From positions 62,001-126,000 of the forward strand of contig NZ_NMVQ01000002.1 of assembly GCF_002250625.1 (NCBI RefSeq): a DNA stretch of 64,000 nucleotides, given 5' to 3'. How positions within the stretch are numbered: the stretch's first letter is position 1; the number at the start of each line of letters is the position of its first letter. The notes under the pieces are model-generated. The model was given only the letters and a program-made list of their open reading frames with translations. It searched no databases and had not been told where the DNA came from. The position numbers were made by a program, and so were the translations under genes. This DNA is from Enemella dayhoffiae (GTDB lineage Bacteria > Actinomycetota > Actinomycetes > Propionibacteriales > Propionibacteriaceae). Shown piece after piece: positions 36,527-44,746 of the stretch.

Positions 36527-37258
36527 TCAAGCGTACCGGGCGCCGAAGTTGGCCAGCACCTGGTGCGGGTGGCTGACGTCGCTGCGGTGTGCCTCGTCGA
36601 CCAGCCGGTCCAGGTCCTCGGGAGCGAAATAGCCGTGGTGCTGGTAGGCCCCCAGCCGCCCGATCAGCCCGGCGGCGTCCAGCTCGGGGTGGAACTGGGT
36701 GGCGTACAGGTTCTGCCGGACGCGGAACATTTGCACCGGGCAGCGCTGCGAGGTGGCCAGCAGCACCGCACCGCGGGGCAGCTCGCGGACCGCCTCCTTG
36801 TGCCCGACGAACGCGTCGAAGCTGTCGGGAAGTCCGGCACACAACGGATCCCGGGCACCCTCAGGGGTCAGCTCGATCCGGCTGGTGCCCGGCGGCTCGC
36901 CGAAGGTGCGGTCGATCAGCGCGCCCTGGTGGCTGCCCAGGGTGCCGATGCCATAGCAGGCACCCAGGAAGGGAAGATCGCGCTCGACCAGGGCGTCCAG
37001 CAACCGGGCCAGCTCGGCCTCCACGCGGCGCTGCACCGCCGACTTCGACCCGACCGGATCGGAGGAGTTGAACGGGCTGCCGCCGGTGATGAAGCCGGCG
37101 TAGCGGTCCAGATCTATGGCGGGCATCGGGTCCCGTTCCAGCCGGATCCAGTCCAGCCGGCCGCTGCCGGTCCCGAGAAACCGTTCCACAGCGGTGAATT
37201 CGGCGTCAGCTACCTCGTCCTCGGCACGGGTGCCGATGAACAGGAAGGGCCGGCTCAC
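36527..37258 (-). CDS. Class I glutamine amidotransferase-like protein
   Basis: A 243-residue stand-alone GATase1 domain. The nucleophile cysteine is in LPFLGACYGIG, near residue 103, and the His-Glu pair in YATQFHPELD. The glycine-rich oxyanion strand appears as GFITGGSPFN. Stand-alone members hydrolyse glutamine or gamma-glutamyl bonds, for example in purine or polyamine turnover; the partner or substrate is not evident here. GTG at 37258 overlaps the upstream thioesterase stop by 4 nt. Confidence 0.88.
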   Translation of the reverse strand: MSRPFLFIGTRAEDEVADAEFTAVERFLGTGSGRLDWIRLERDPMPAIDLDRYAGFITGGSPFNSSDPVGSKSAVQRRVEAELARLLDALVERDLPFLGACYGIGTLGSHQGALIDRTFGEPPGTSRIELTPEGARDPLCAGLPDSFDAFVGHKEAVRELPRGAVLLATSQRCPVQMFRVRQNLYATQFHPELDAAGLIGRLGAYQHHGYFAPEDLDRLVDEAHRSDVSHPHQVLANFGARYA

Positions 37259-37668
37259 CGGCGTACGCCCGTGTGGTCGACCAGCTGGCAGCTTATCCGC
37301 GCGGTGGCGATCCGGTGGTCGTGGTCGTCGGTCAGCACCACCTCATAGGTGGCGACCCGACCGCCCAGGGCCAGGGCGGTGGCCACTCCGGTGATCCAGC
37401 CGCTGCGGGCCGCCCGGTGGTGGGTGGCGTTGATGTCCACCCCCAGCGCGATCCGCCCCTTCGGCAGGGCGTGTGCGGTGGCGGCGAGCGACCCCAACGA
37501 CTCGGCCAGCACGCAGGTGGCGCCCCCGTGCCAATAGCCGACGGGCTGGGTGTTGCCCTCGACCGGCATCCGCCCGACCGTCCGCTCCGGGCTGATCTCG
37601 AGCACCTCGAGGCCCAGCTTCTCGTCCAGCGCGCAGCGCATCTGGTGGTACCAGTCGGGCAGGGTCAT
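37255..37668 (-). CDS. PaaI-like hotdog-fold thioesterase
   Basis: A 137-residue hotdog protein. The family pattern GYWHGGATCVLAESLGSLAA with its conserved His-Gly-Gly and downstream acidic residue is clear, as is the strand GVDINATHHRAARSGWITG. Members hydrolyse acyl- or phenylacetyl-CoA type thioesters; substrate is unknown. ATG at 37668 follows GAAGGAG. It is transcribed away from polA and overlaps the amidotransferase gene. Confidence 0.88.
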   Translation of the reverse strand: MTLPDWYHQMRCALDEKLGLEVLEISPERTVGRMPVEGNTQPVGYWHGGATCVLAESLGSLAATAHALPKGRIALGVDINATHHRAARSGWITGVATALALGGRVATYEVVLTDDHDHRIATARISCQLVDHTGVRR

Positions 37669-37771
37669 GGTGGCTCTCCTTCGATCCGGGCCAGCCTACC
37701 GGCGGCGTGATGCCGGCGCCGCCACTGCGGTGTCCTCGGGGCGACCGGCATGGTGCGTCGGTCGTTCTCGG

Positions 37772-37784
37772 TAGTCTCTGGGGT
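37772..37784 (+). promoter_or_regulatory. Leaderless promoter of polA
   Basis: TAGTCT at 37772-37777 is separated by exactly 7 nt from the polA GTG at 37785, and no ribosome site is present. A good -35 box is not seen. Confidence 0.5.
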
Positions 37785-40520
37785 GTGCCTGCTGCGACGA
37801 CTGGACCCAAGGATGCGCCGACCGAGGCGGAGCGCCCCCCGCGGCTGCTGCTGATCGACGGTCACTCGGTGGCCTATCGCGCGTTCTTCGCGCTGCCGGT
37901 GGAGAACTTCGCCACACGCACCGGGCAGCACACCAACGCGGTGTTCGGGTTCACCTCGATGCTGATCAACGTGCTCCGCGACGAGCAGCCGACCCACATC
38001 GCGGTTGCGTTCGACGTGTCCCGCAAGACCTTCCGCTCCGAGGTGTACGCCGACTACAAGGCCAACCGGAGCGCTTCCCCGGACGAGTTCAAGGGACAGG
38101 TGCAGCTGGTCAAGGAGGTGTTGGACGCGTTGAACATCACCCACGTGGAGGTGGAGGGGTACGAGGCCGACGACATCATCGCCACCCTGGCCACCACCGC
38201 CCCCGAGCAGGGCGTGGACGTGCTGATCTGCACCGGTGACCGGGACGCGATGCAGTTGGTCACCGAGCACGTGACCGTGCTCTATCCGCGCAAGGGCGTC
38301 TCCGACCTGGCCCGGATGACCCCGGACGCGGTGCAGGAGAAATATCTGGTCGCGCCGGCCCGCTATCCCGAGCTGGCGGCGCTGGTCGGGGAGACCTCCG
38401 ACAACCTGCCCGGCGTGCCCAAGGTCGGGCCGAAGACCGCCGCCAAGTGGTTGGGCGAGTGGGAGGGGTTGGAGAACCTGCTGGCGCACGCCGACCAGAT
38501 CAAGGGGGTCGCCGGCAACAACCTGCGCGAGCATCTGGAGCAGGTGCGGATCAACCGCGAGGTCAACGCGCTGAAACGCGACCTGCCGCTGCCGGTCGGG
38601 ATCGAGGAGCTGGAACGGCGGGCGTGGGACCGCGAGGCCACCCACGAGCTGTTCGACGCGCTGGAGTTCCGGGTGCTGCGGGATCGGCTGCTGGAAACCC
38701 TGCCGCCGGAGGAGACCGAGCCTGAGGGCGGCTTCGAGCTGGCCGGCTCGGTGCTGGGGGCCGGTGAGCTGGCCCAGTGGCTGGCCGAGCACACCACCGG
38801 CCAGAAGCGCACCGGGGTCGACGTGGTGGGTCAGTGGGCCAGCGGCAGCGGGGACGTGGTCGGGGTGGCGCTGGCCTCCAGTGACGGCGCCGCGGCCTGG
38901 GTCGAGGTGGCCGATCTCGGCCCCGACGACGAGCGGGCGCTGGCGGAGTGGCTCGCGGATTCTGAACGACTGAAGGCGATGCACGATGCCAAGGGGCCGC
39001 GGCTGGCGATCTGGTCCCGCGGGTGGGAGCTGCGCGGGCTCGACTGCGACACCCAGCTGGCGGCGTACATCCTGCGTCCGGACCAGCGCACCTTCGACCT
39101 GGGCGACCTGTCCATCCGGCACCTGAAGCGGGAGCTCCGCGTGGAGGAGACCGGCGCGGTCGACGACGACGCCCAGGAGGCGCTGTTCGACGACCCGGGT
39201 GCCGATCAGGCGGCCCAGCAGGCGGCGATGGTACGCGCCCGCGCGGTGATCGACCTGGCCGAGGCGCTGGACGCCGAGCTCGCGGAGCGCCACCAGTCGG
39301 ACCTGCTGGCGGGGGTGGAGCTGCCGCTGCAGGAAACCCTTGCCTCGATGGAAAGGCTCGGTGTTGCGGTTGACCTGGACCACCTCGAGTCACTCGAGTC
39401 GCACTTCGACGCGCAGGTGACCAGCGCCGCCGATCAGGCGTACGCGGTGCTGGGCAAGCAGATCAATCTGGGTTCGCCGAAGCAGCTGCAGGTGGTGCTG
39501 TTCGACGAGCTGAAGATGCCGAAGACCCGGCGCACCAAGTCGGGGTGGACCACCGACGCCGACGCGTTGCAGGGTCTGTTCGCCAAGACCGAGCACCCGT
39601 TCCTGGCGCACCTGCTGGCCCACCGCGACGCGATCCGGCTGCGGCAGACCGTGGAGGGGTTGCTCAAGTCGGTCGCCGATGACGGGCGGATCCACACCAC
39701 CTATCTGCAGACCATCGCCGCGACCGGTCGGTTGTCGAGCACCGAGCCCAACCTGCAGAACATCCCGATCCGCACCGAGGAGGGGCGACGGATCCGGGAG
39801 GCTTTCGTTGTGGGCAAGGGGTTCGAGACGCTGCTGACGGCGGACTATTCGCAGATCGAGATGCGGATCATGGCGCACGCATCGGCGGACGAGTCGTTGA
39901 TCGAGGCGTTCCGTTCGGGCAAGGACTTCCACACGGTGACCGCGGCGAAGGTGTTCGACACCCCGGCCGAGGAGGTGACCGTCGAGCAGCGGGCCCGAAT
40001 CAAGGCGATGAACTACGGCCTGGCCTACGGGTTGAGCGCCTATGGGCTGAGCCAGCAGCTGGGCATCGAGGTGTCCGACGCCAAGGGGCTGATGGAGGAA
40101 TACTTCGAGGAGTTCGGCGGAGTGCGAGATTATCTTCAGGGGTTGGTGAAGGAGGCCCGGCGCACCGAATACACCGAGACGATCCTGGGCCGGCGACGCT
40201 ATCTGCCGGACCTGATGAGTTCCAACCGGCAGCGACGTGAGATGGCCGAGCGGATGGCGCTGAACGCGCCCATCCAGGGTTCGGCCGCCGACATCATCAA
40301 GGTGGCGATGCTGGACGTGGAATCCCAGTTGCGCAAGGAGGAACTGGCCTCGCGGATGCTGTTGCAGGTGCACGACGAGCTGGTGCTCGAGGTCGCGCCG
40401 GGGGAGCGGGAGCGGGTCGAGGAGCTGGTCCGGGACAAGATGGGTCACGCGGTCGAGCTGACGGTTCCGCTGGACGTGTCGGTGGGCACCGGGCGGTCCT
40501 GGCACGAGGCGGCGCACTAG
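37785..40520 (+). CDS. polA: DNA polymerase I
   Basis: A 911-residue family A polymerase used in Okazaki fragment processing and repair. The N-terminal 5'-3' nuclease domain is present (LLIDGHSVAYRAFFALP, VAFDVSRKTFRSEVY, ICTGDRDAMQLV). The middle 3'-5' exonuclease-like domain has lost the DxE metal site (the Exo I position reads GVDVVGQ), so proofreading is probably absent, as in other actinobacteria. The polymerase domain keeps DYSQIEMRIMAH, MNYGLAYGLSAYGL and VHDELVLEV. The GTG at 37785 gives the conserved start; longer upstream frames are not conserved. Confidence 0.96.
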   Translation: MPAATTGPKDAPTEAERPPRLLLIDGHSVAYRAFFALPVENFATRTGQHTNAVFGFTSMLINVLRDEQPTHIAVAFDVSRKTFRSEVYADYKANRSASPDEFKGQVQLVKEVLDALNITHVEVEGYEADDIIATLATTAPEQGVDVLICTGDRDAMQLVTEHVTVLYPRKGVSDLARMTPDAVQEKYLVAPARYPELAALVGETSDNLPGVPKVGPKTAAKWLGEWEGLENLLAHADQIKGVAGNNLREHLEQVRINREVNALKRDLPLPVGIEELERRAWDREATHELFDALEFRVLRDRLLETLPPEETEPEGGFELAGSVLGAGELAQWLAEHTTGQKRTGVDVVGQWASGSGDVVGVALASSDGAAAWVEVADLGPDDERALAEWLADSERLKAMHDAKGPRLAIWSRGWELRGLDCDTQLAAYILRPDQRTFDLGDLSIRHLKRELRVEETGAVDDDAQEALFDDPGADQAAQQAAMVRARAVIDLAEALDAELAERHQSDLLAGVELPLQETLASMERLGVAVDLDHLESLESHFDAQVTSAADQAYAVLGKQINLGSPKQLQVVLFDELKMPKTRRTKSGWTTDADALQGLFAKTEHPFLAHLLAHRDAIRLRQTVEGLLKSVADDGRIHTTYLQTIAATGRLSSTEPNLQNIPIRTEEGRRIREAFVVGKGFETLLTADYSQIEMRIMAHASADESLIEAFRSGKDFHTVTAAKVFDTPAEEVTVEQRARIKAMNYGLAYGLSAYGLSQQLGIEVSDAKGLMEEYFEEFGGVRDYLQGLVKEARRTEYTETILGRRRYLPDLMSSNRQRREMAERMALNAPIQGSAADIIKVAMLDVESQLRKEELASRMLLQVHDELVLEVAPGERERVEELVRDKMGHAVELTVPLDVSVGTGRSWHEAAH

Positions 40521-40523
40521 CCC

Positions 40524-41252
40524 GTGGTCAGTTGGCAGGTCCCCCGTCCGGTACGCCGGATCGAGGCGCGCCAGGGGGTGCGGCCCGGTGGGGTCTGGCC
40601 GCACACCATTGCGGCGGTCAGAAGTCTGCTCACCGACGGGCTGGAACTGGGGCAGGCCACAGTGCTGGTCGGGGAGAACGGTTCGGGCAAGTCGACCGTC
40701 GTGGAGGCGATCGCTGGGGCGTACGGGCTGAACGTGGAGGGTGGCTCGACCGGGCACCAGCACCGAACCAGCGAGACCGAGTCGGCGCTGGCCGGGGAGC
40801 TGCACCTGGTGCGGGGTGCAGGGGCGAGTCGCGCGGGATTTTTCCTGCGTGCGGAGACGATGCACGGGCTGTACAGCTATCTGGAGTCGGCCGGCGGGGC
40901 GAACTATCACCGGCGCAGCCACGGGGAATCGTTCCTGGACGTGATCGAGGGGCGGTGCTTCGACCGTCTGGGCGCACCGCAGCCCGGGTTGTACCTGTTC
41001 GACGAGGTGGAGTCGGCGCTGTCGTTCGGGTCGTCGCTGCGGGTGCTGGCGACGCTGATCGACCTGTTGGCCGAGCCGGGCGTGCAGTTGGTGCTGGCGA
41101 CGCATTCGCCGGTGCTGGCGGCCTTGCCGGGGGCGACGCTGCTGGAGCTGGACGGTGACGGCTGGCACGAGGCCGAGTGGGGTGATCTGGAGCTGGTGGT
41201 CGGGGAGCGGAACTTTCTGGGTGACCCGCAGCGGTTCCTGCGGCACCTCTAG
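40524..41252 (+). CDS. AAA/ABC-type ATPase, stand-alone
   Basis: A 242-residue ATPase with Walker A VLVGENGSGKSTVVEAIAG, an ABC-like signature SHGESFLDV, Walker B LYLFDEVESALS, and the H-loop LATHSPVLAALPGA. It has no membrane or coiled-coil domain, so it is a compact RecF/SMC-like member of the AAA_23/AAA_21 class. GTG at 40524, 3 nt after polA, so the two are probably cotranscribed. A role in DNA metabolism or in a two-component defence is possible, but no partner nuclease is adjacent. Confidence 0.82.
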   Translation: MVSWQVPRPVRRIEARQGVRPGGVWPHTIAAVRSLLTDGLELGQATVLVGENGSGKSTVVEAIAGAYGLNVEGGSTGHQHRTSETESALAGELHLVRGAGASRAGFFLRAETMHGLYSYLESAGGANYHRRSHGESFLDVIEGRCFDRLGAPQPGLYLFDEVESALSFGSSLRVLATLIDLLAEPGVQLVLATHSPVLAALPGATLLELDGDGWHEAEWGDLELVVGERNFLGDPQRFLRHL

Positions 41253-41270
41253 TCCAGTTGGTGTCGTGGG

Positions 41271-41612
41271 TCAGTCGTTGAGCGCGCCGGCGACCAGGCA
41301 CGCGCCGGAGGCGAGCAGCAGGGCGACGCGGACGTGGTTCATCCGAGTCCAGTCGCGCGCATAGCTGAGCCAGTAGTCCTTTGCGGCGGCGGAGCCGGCG
41401 GTCAGGGTGGCCAACTGGTTGTTGCAGGGCACGTGGTAGGCCGCCGTGACGGTGAAGGCGGCGACGGCCAGACCCGCGCCGAGGATGAGCAGGGGACGGT
41501 TGCCCTTTGCCCGGTCGATGGCGGCGAGCACGCCGACCAGTGCGCCCCCGGCTGCGGAGCCCAGCAGCGGCAGCATCAGCAGGCTGCGCGGGGCACGCTT
41601 GTTGATCGCCTG
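41271..41612 (-). pseudogene. DUF1772 (anthrone oxygenase-like) membrane protein, 5'-truncated
   Basis: The minus-strand frame codes for the C-terminal two-thirds of a DUF1772 protein: QAINKRAPRSLL, two or three hydrophobic segments, and the family motif HVPCNNQLA with WLSYARDWTRMNHVR. Reading upstream, the DUF1772 similarity stops at about 41612, where the sequence changes into a copy of the short repeat found at 59.2 kb, and an in-frame TGA follows. Roughly the first 40-50 residues are missing. A shorter product could start at an ATG at 41576 (101 residues), but a functional protein is doubtful. Confidence 0.7.
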
Positions 41613-41614
41613 CA

Positions 41615-41633
41615 GGCTTCGACAGGCTCAGCC
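41615..41633 (+). repeat. Single copy of the GGCTTCGACAGGCTCAGCC repeat
   Basis: The 19-mer is identical to the core of the three tandem copies at 59206-59277. It sits exactly where the DUF1772 gene loses its 5' end and just before the promoter of the following gene. Confidence 0.85.
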
Positions 41634-41658
41634 AGCGTGGGGGATCTAGGGTGGCTGC

Positions 41659-42228
41659 ATGAGCACACCCGCGGAGATGCTGGAACTGGCGCTGGACGAG
41701 TTCACCGAGGTGCTGGCCCACACCACGGATCCGAACGCGATCACCCCGTGCGACAACTGGCGGGCCATCGACGTTGCCGGCCATGTGGTGGGCACGATGG
41801 GCAAGGTGCTGGCCCTGCTCGGTGACGGCGACGTCGCGAGCGCGCCCGCGGACCCGGCCAACGCCGGACTCACCCCGCTCACCATGATGGCGCGCTGGGG
41901 GCAGCGAGCCAGCGAGGTGCACGACGCACTGGCCGAGGCCGACCTGACGACCCAGCGTCAGACCGCCTATGGCCGGGGGCCGGTCGGGCGCCAGCTCGCC
42001 GTACCCGCCTGCGACCTGGCGGTGCACGCCTGGGACGTGGCCGCATCCCAGGGCGTACGCCTCGAACTCCCCGAGGAACTGCGGGATTTCCTGCACAGCA
42101 CGGTTTCCCGGATCCCGCCGGAGCGGATGCGATCCCCGGGGATGTTCGGCCCCGAGACCGAGCCGCCCGCCGACGCCAACGAAACCGAACGGATCATGGC
42201 CTACCTGGGCCGTCGAGTACCGCGCTGA
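41659..42228 (+). CDS. DinB-fold protein, TIGR03086/maleylpyruvate isomerase N-terminal type
   Basis: A 189-residue actinobacterial DinB-like four-helix protein. The N-terminal pattern CDNWRAIDVAGHVVGTMGKV and the later PACDLAVHAWDVAASQG supply the histidines and aspartate of the putative metal site. Relatives include mycothiol-dependent isomerases and transferases; the substrate is unknown. The ATG at 41659 is 6 nt after TAGGGT and has no ribosome site, implying a leaderless mRNA. It is bordered upstream by a short repeat. Confidence 0.8.
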   Translation: MSTPAEMLELALDEFTEVLAHTTDPNAITPCDNWRAIDVAGHVVGTMGKVLALLGDGDVASAPADPANAGLTPLTMMARWGQRASEVHDALAEADLTTQRQTAYGRGPVGRQLAVPACDLAVHAWDVAASQGVRLELPEELRDFLHSTVSRIPPERMRSPGMFGPETEPPADANETERIMAYLGRRVPR

Positions 42229-42277
42229 GCAAGGCCCCCGGTGTTGAACGATCCGACCCCTGGTGTCTAGTTGAGTC

Positions 42278-44023
42278 ATGACCGAAACAGTTGCAGACCA
42301 GGTAGTTGCCCAACTTCGCGCTGCCGGCGTACGCCGCATCTATGGCATCGTGGGGGACAGTCTGAACCCCGTCGTCGATGCGGTACGCCGCACCGGCGGC
42401 TCCGCGAAGGGCGGCATCGACTGGATCCACGTCCGGCACGAGGAGTCCGCCGCCTTCGCCGCGGGTGCGGAGGCCCAGCTGACCGGAGAGCTCGCCGCCT
42501 GCGCAGGTTCCTGTGGTCCGGGCAACCTGCACCTGATCAACGGCCTCTATGACGCGAACCGGTCCGGAGCGCCCGTGATCGCCATTGCCAGCCACATCCC
42601 GACCGCGCAGATCGGTGAGTCCTATTTCCAGGAGACCCACCCCGACCGGATCTTCAACGAGTGCTCGGTCTATTCCGAACTGATCTCCACGCCGACCCAG
42701 TCACCCCGGGTCGTCAACTCGGCCATCCGGCACGCCGTCGCGGAACCCGGAGTCGCCGTGGTCACCCTGCCCGGTGACATTGCCGACGAACCGGTGGCGG
42801 CCGGGGCGCCTCGCTATGTTTCTGTGCGCACAGGGATCCTCACCCCACCCGTCGAGGTGGTCCAGCAGCTCGCCGACGCGATCAACGCTGTCGACCGGGT
42901 GGCTCTCTTCGTCGGGGCCGGCATCACCGGTGAACACGACGCGGTTGTCGCGTTGGCCGAGTTGATCGGTGCGCCGATCGGGCATTCCCTGCGTGGCAAG
43001 GAGCACATCCAGTTCGACAACCCGTTCGACGTCGGGATGACCGGTCTGCTCGGCTATGGCGCGGCGGCGGCAGGAATGGAGGACGCCCAGCTGCTGCTGA
43101 TGCTCGGCACCGACTTCCCCTATGACCAGTTCCTGCCCGAGGTCACCACGGCGCAGGTTGACCGGGACGCCAGCGTGATCGGCCGGCGTACCTCGGTGGA
43201 CCTGCCCGTGCACGGAGACGTCGGCGCCACCCTGCGGGCGCTGTTGCCGCTGGTGCAGCGAAAGAAGAGCCGTCGGTTCCTGGACAAGACGCTGAAGCGA
43301 CACGACGAACTGATGAACAAGGCGGTCGGCGCCTACACCCGCAAGGTGGAGAAGCTCAAGCCGATCCACCCCGAATACGCCGCCTCGGTCCTGGATCAGG
43401 TGGCGGCCGATGATGCGGTGTTCGCCGCCGACACCGGGATGTGCAACGTATGGAGCGCGCGTTACATCAACCCGCTCGGTTCGCGGCGGCTGCTGGGATC
43501 CTTCCTGCACGGGTCGATGGCGAACGCCCTGCCGCAGGCGATCGGTGCCCAGCTCGCCGACCGGGGCCGCCAGGTGATCTCGATGTCCGGTGACGGCGGA
43601 TTGTCCATGCTGCTCGGGGAAATGCTCACCGTCGCGATGTATGACCTCCCCCTCAACGTGGTGGTATTCAACAACTCCACCCTGGGCATGGTCAAGCTCG
43701 AGATGTTGGTCGACAAGCTGCCCGACTTCGGCGTCGACGTCCCCGCGGTGGACTATGCCGGGATCGCCCGGGCGATGGGCTGGCACTCGATCCGGGTGGA
43801 CGACCCGAAGAAGTTGGAGGCCGCCTTCAGGCAGGCGTTGGCGCACCCGGGACCGGCACTGGTCGACGTGATCACCGATCCCATGGCGTTGTCCCTGCCG
43901 CCGAAGATCACCTCGGCGCAGATCTTCGGGTTCGCCACCGCGATGAGTCGGATCGTGCTCAACGGCGGCGCGGGCGAGGCTGTGTCGATGGCGCGCTCCA
44001 ACCTGCGCAACCTGCCCCGCTGA
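42278..44023 (+). CDS. poxB: Pyruvate dehydrogenase (quinone)/pyruvate oxidase PoxB
   Basis: A 581-residue thiamine diphosphate- and FAD-dependent enzyme that oxidises pyruvate to acetate and CO2 and passes electrons to quinone at the membrane. Seen are the N-terminal RRIYGIVGDSLNPVVDAVRR, the catalytic glutamate in HVRHEESAAFAAGAEA, the central FAD domain and the ThDP motif ISMSGDGGLSMLLGEM with NNSTLGMVKLEM. The C-terminal membrane/activation peptide region (SAQIFGFATAMSRIVL) is present. It stands alone, transcribed toward the convergent FadR gene. Confidence 0.93.
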   Translation: MTETVADQVVAQLRAAGVRRIYGIVGDSLNPVVDAVRRTGGSAKGGIDWIHVRHEESAAFAAGAEAQLTGELAACAGSCGPGNLHLINGLYDANRSGAPVIAIASHIPTAQIGESYFQETHPDRIFNECSVYSELISTPTQSPRVVNSAIRHAVAEPGVAVVTLPGDIADEPVAAGAPRYVSVRTGILTPPVEVVQQLADAINAVDRVALFVGAGITGEHDAVVALAELIGAPIGHSLRGKEHIQFDNPFDVGMTGLLGYGAAAAGMEDAQLLLMLGTDFPYDQFLPEVTTAQVDRDASVIGRRTSVDLPVHGDVGATLRALLPLVQRKKSRRFLDKTLKRHDELMNKAVGAYTRKVEKLKPIHPEYAASVLDQVAADDAVFAADTGMCNVWSARYINPLGSRRLLGSFLHGSMANALPQAIGAQLADRGRQVISMSGDGGLSMLLGEMLTVAMYDLPLNVVVFNNSTLGMVKLEMLVDKLPDFGVDVPAVDYAGIARAMGWHSIRVDDPKKLEAAFRQALAHPGPALVDVITDPMALSLPPKITSAQIFGFATAMSRIVLNGGAGEAVSMARSNLRNLPR

Positions 44024-44038
44024 ACGAAACGGGCGCGC

Positions 44039-44746
44039 TCACCGCTGGTCGAGATTGATCAGCGGCGCCGACATCAACCCCCGCTGTTCCATGTAGTCGC
44101 GATAACCGGTCAGGTGCCTGGTCATCGCCCGCCGGGCTCCGGGAGCATCGCCCGCGAGGATCCGCTCACTGATTCGGATGTGGGCGGCGGAGGTCGCCTC
44201 CAGGTCGGCCTCGGAGATCAGCCGGGGACGGAAGTGTTCGGTGAACGGTCGGCGCAGGGATTCCAACGACACCGCAAGAACCGAGTTGCCGCTCGCCTCC
44301 GCGACCGCGAGATGCAGGTCGGGCACGTAGGCCAGGTCGACTCCTGCCGCGGCGGCGTGGACGGCGAACACCTCCCGCTGCTCAGCGGTCGCGTGCCGGG
44401 CCGCCAGTTCCGCGGCGGTCGGCTCCAGCAGCAGCCGGAACTCCACCCACTCGGCGATCGTGGTGGATCGCGTCGCGAACAGCAGCGAGATAACGTCGCT
44501 GACCTGACCCAGCTCGGGGTGACGGACGAAGACGCCACCGGTCACTCCGCGGCGCACCTCGACCAGGCCGTCGCGCTCGAGCAGCCGCAACGCCTCGCGG
44601 ACGGCGACCCGGCCCACGCCCAGCTCCGCGGCCAGCTCGACCTCGGAGGGCAACCGGTGCCCGACCGGCAGCCGCTGCCGCAGGATCCGGTCACGGATCG
44701 CGGTGACCACCACATCGGAGGCTTTGGGCAGGCGGGACATGATCAC
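44039..44746 (-). CDS. FadR/GntR-family transcriptional regulator
   Basis: A 235-residue regulator with an N-terminal winged helix (LPSEVELAAELGVGRVAVRE, LLERDGLVEVRRG) and a C-terminal all-helical FCD ligand domain with candidate metal-binding histidines (LHLAVAEASGN, HIRISERILAGD). It is the last gene of the acyl-CoA operon and probably controls it in response to an acyl-CoA or organic acid. The first start, GTG at 44746, overlaps the preceding stop by 4 nt; an ATG at 44740 is also possible. Confidence 0.9.
   Translation of the reverse strand: MIMSRLPKASDVVVTAIRDRILRQRLPVGHRLPSEVELAAELGVGRVAVREALRLLERDGLVEVRRGVTGGVFVRHPELGQVSDVISLLFATRSTTIAEWVEFRLLLEPTAAELAARHATAEQREVFAVHAAAAGVDLAYVPDLHLAVAEASGNSVLAVSLESLRRPFTEHFRPRLISEADLEATSAAHIRISERILAGDAPGARRAMTRHLTGYRDYMEQRGLMSAPLINLDQR

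Noticed and set aside
39390-41246. Minus-strand open frame of 618 codons opposite polA and the ATPase gene
   Set aside because: It spans the boundary of two plus-strand genes and shows only shadow composition.
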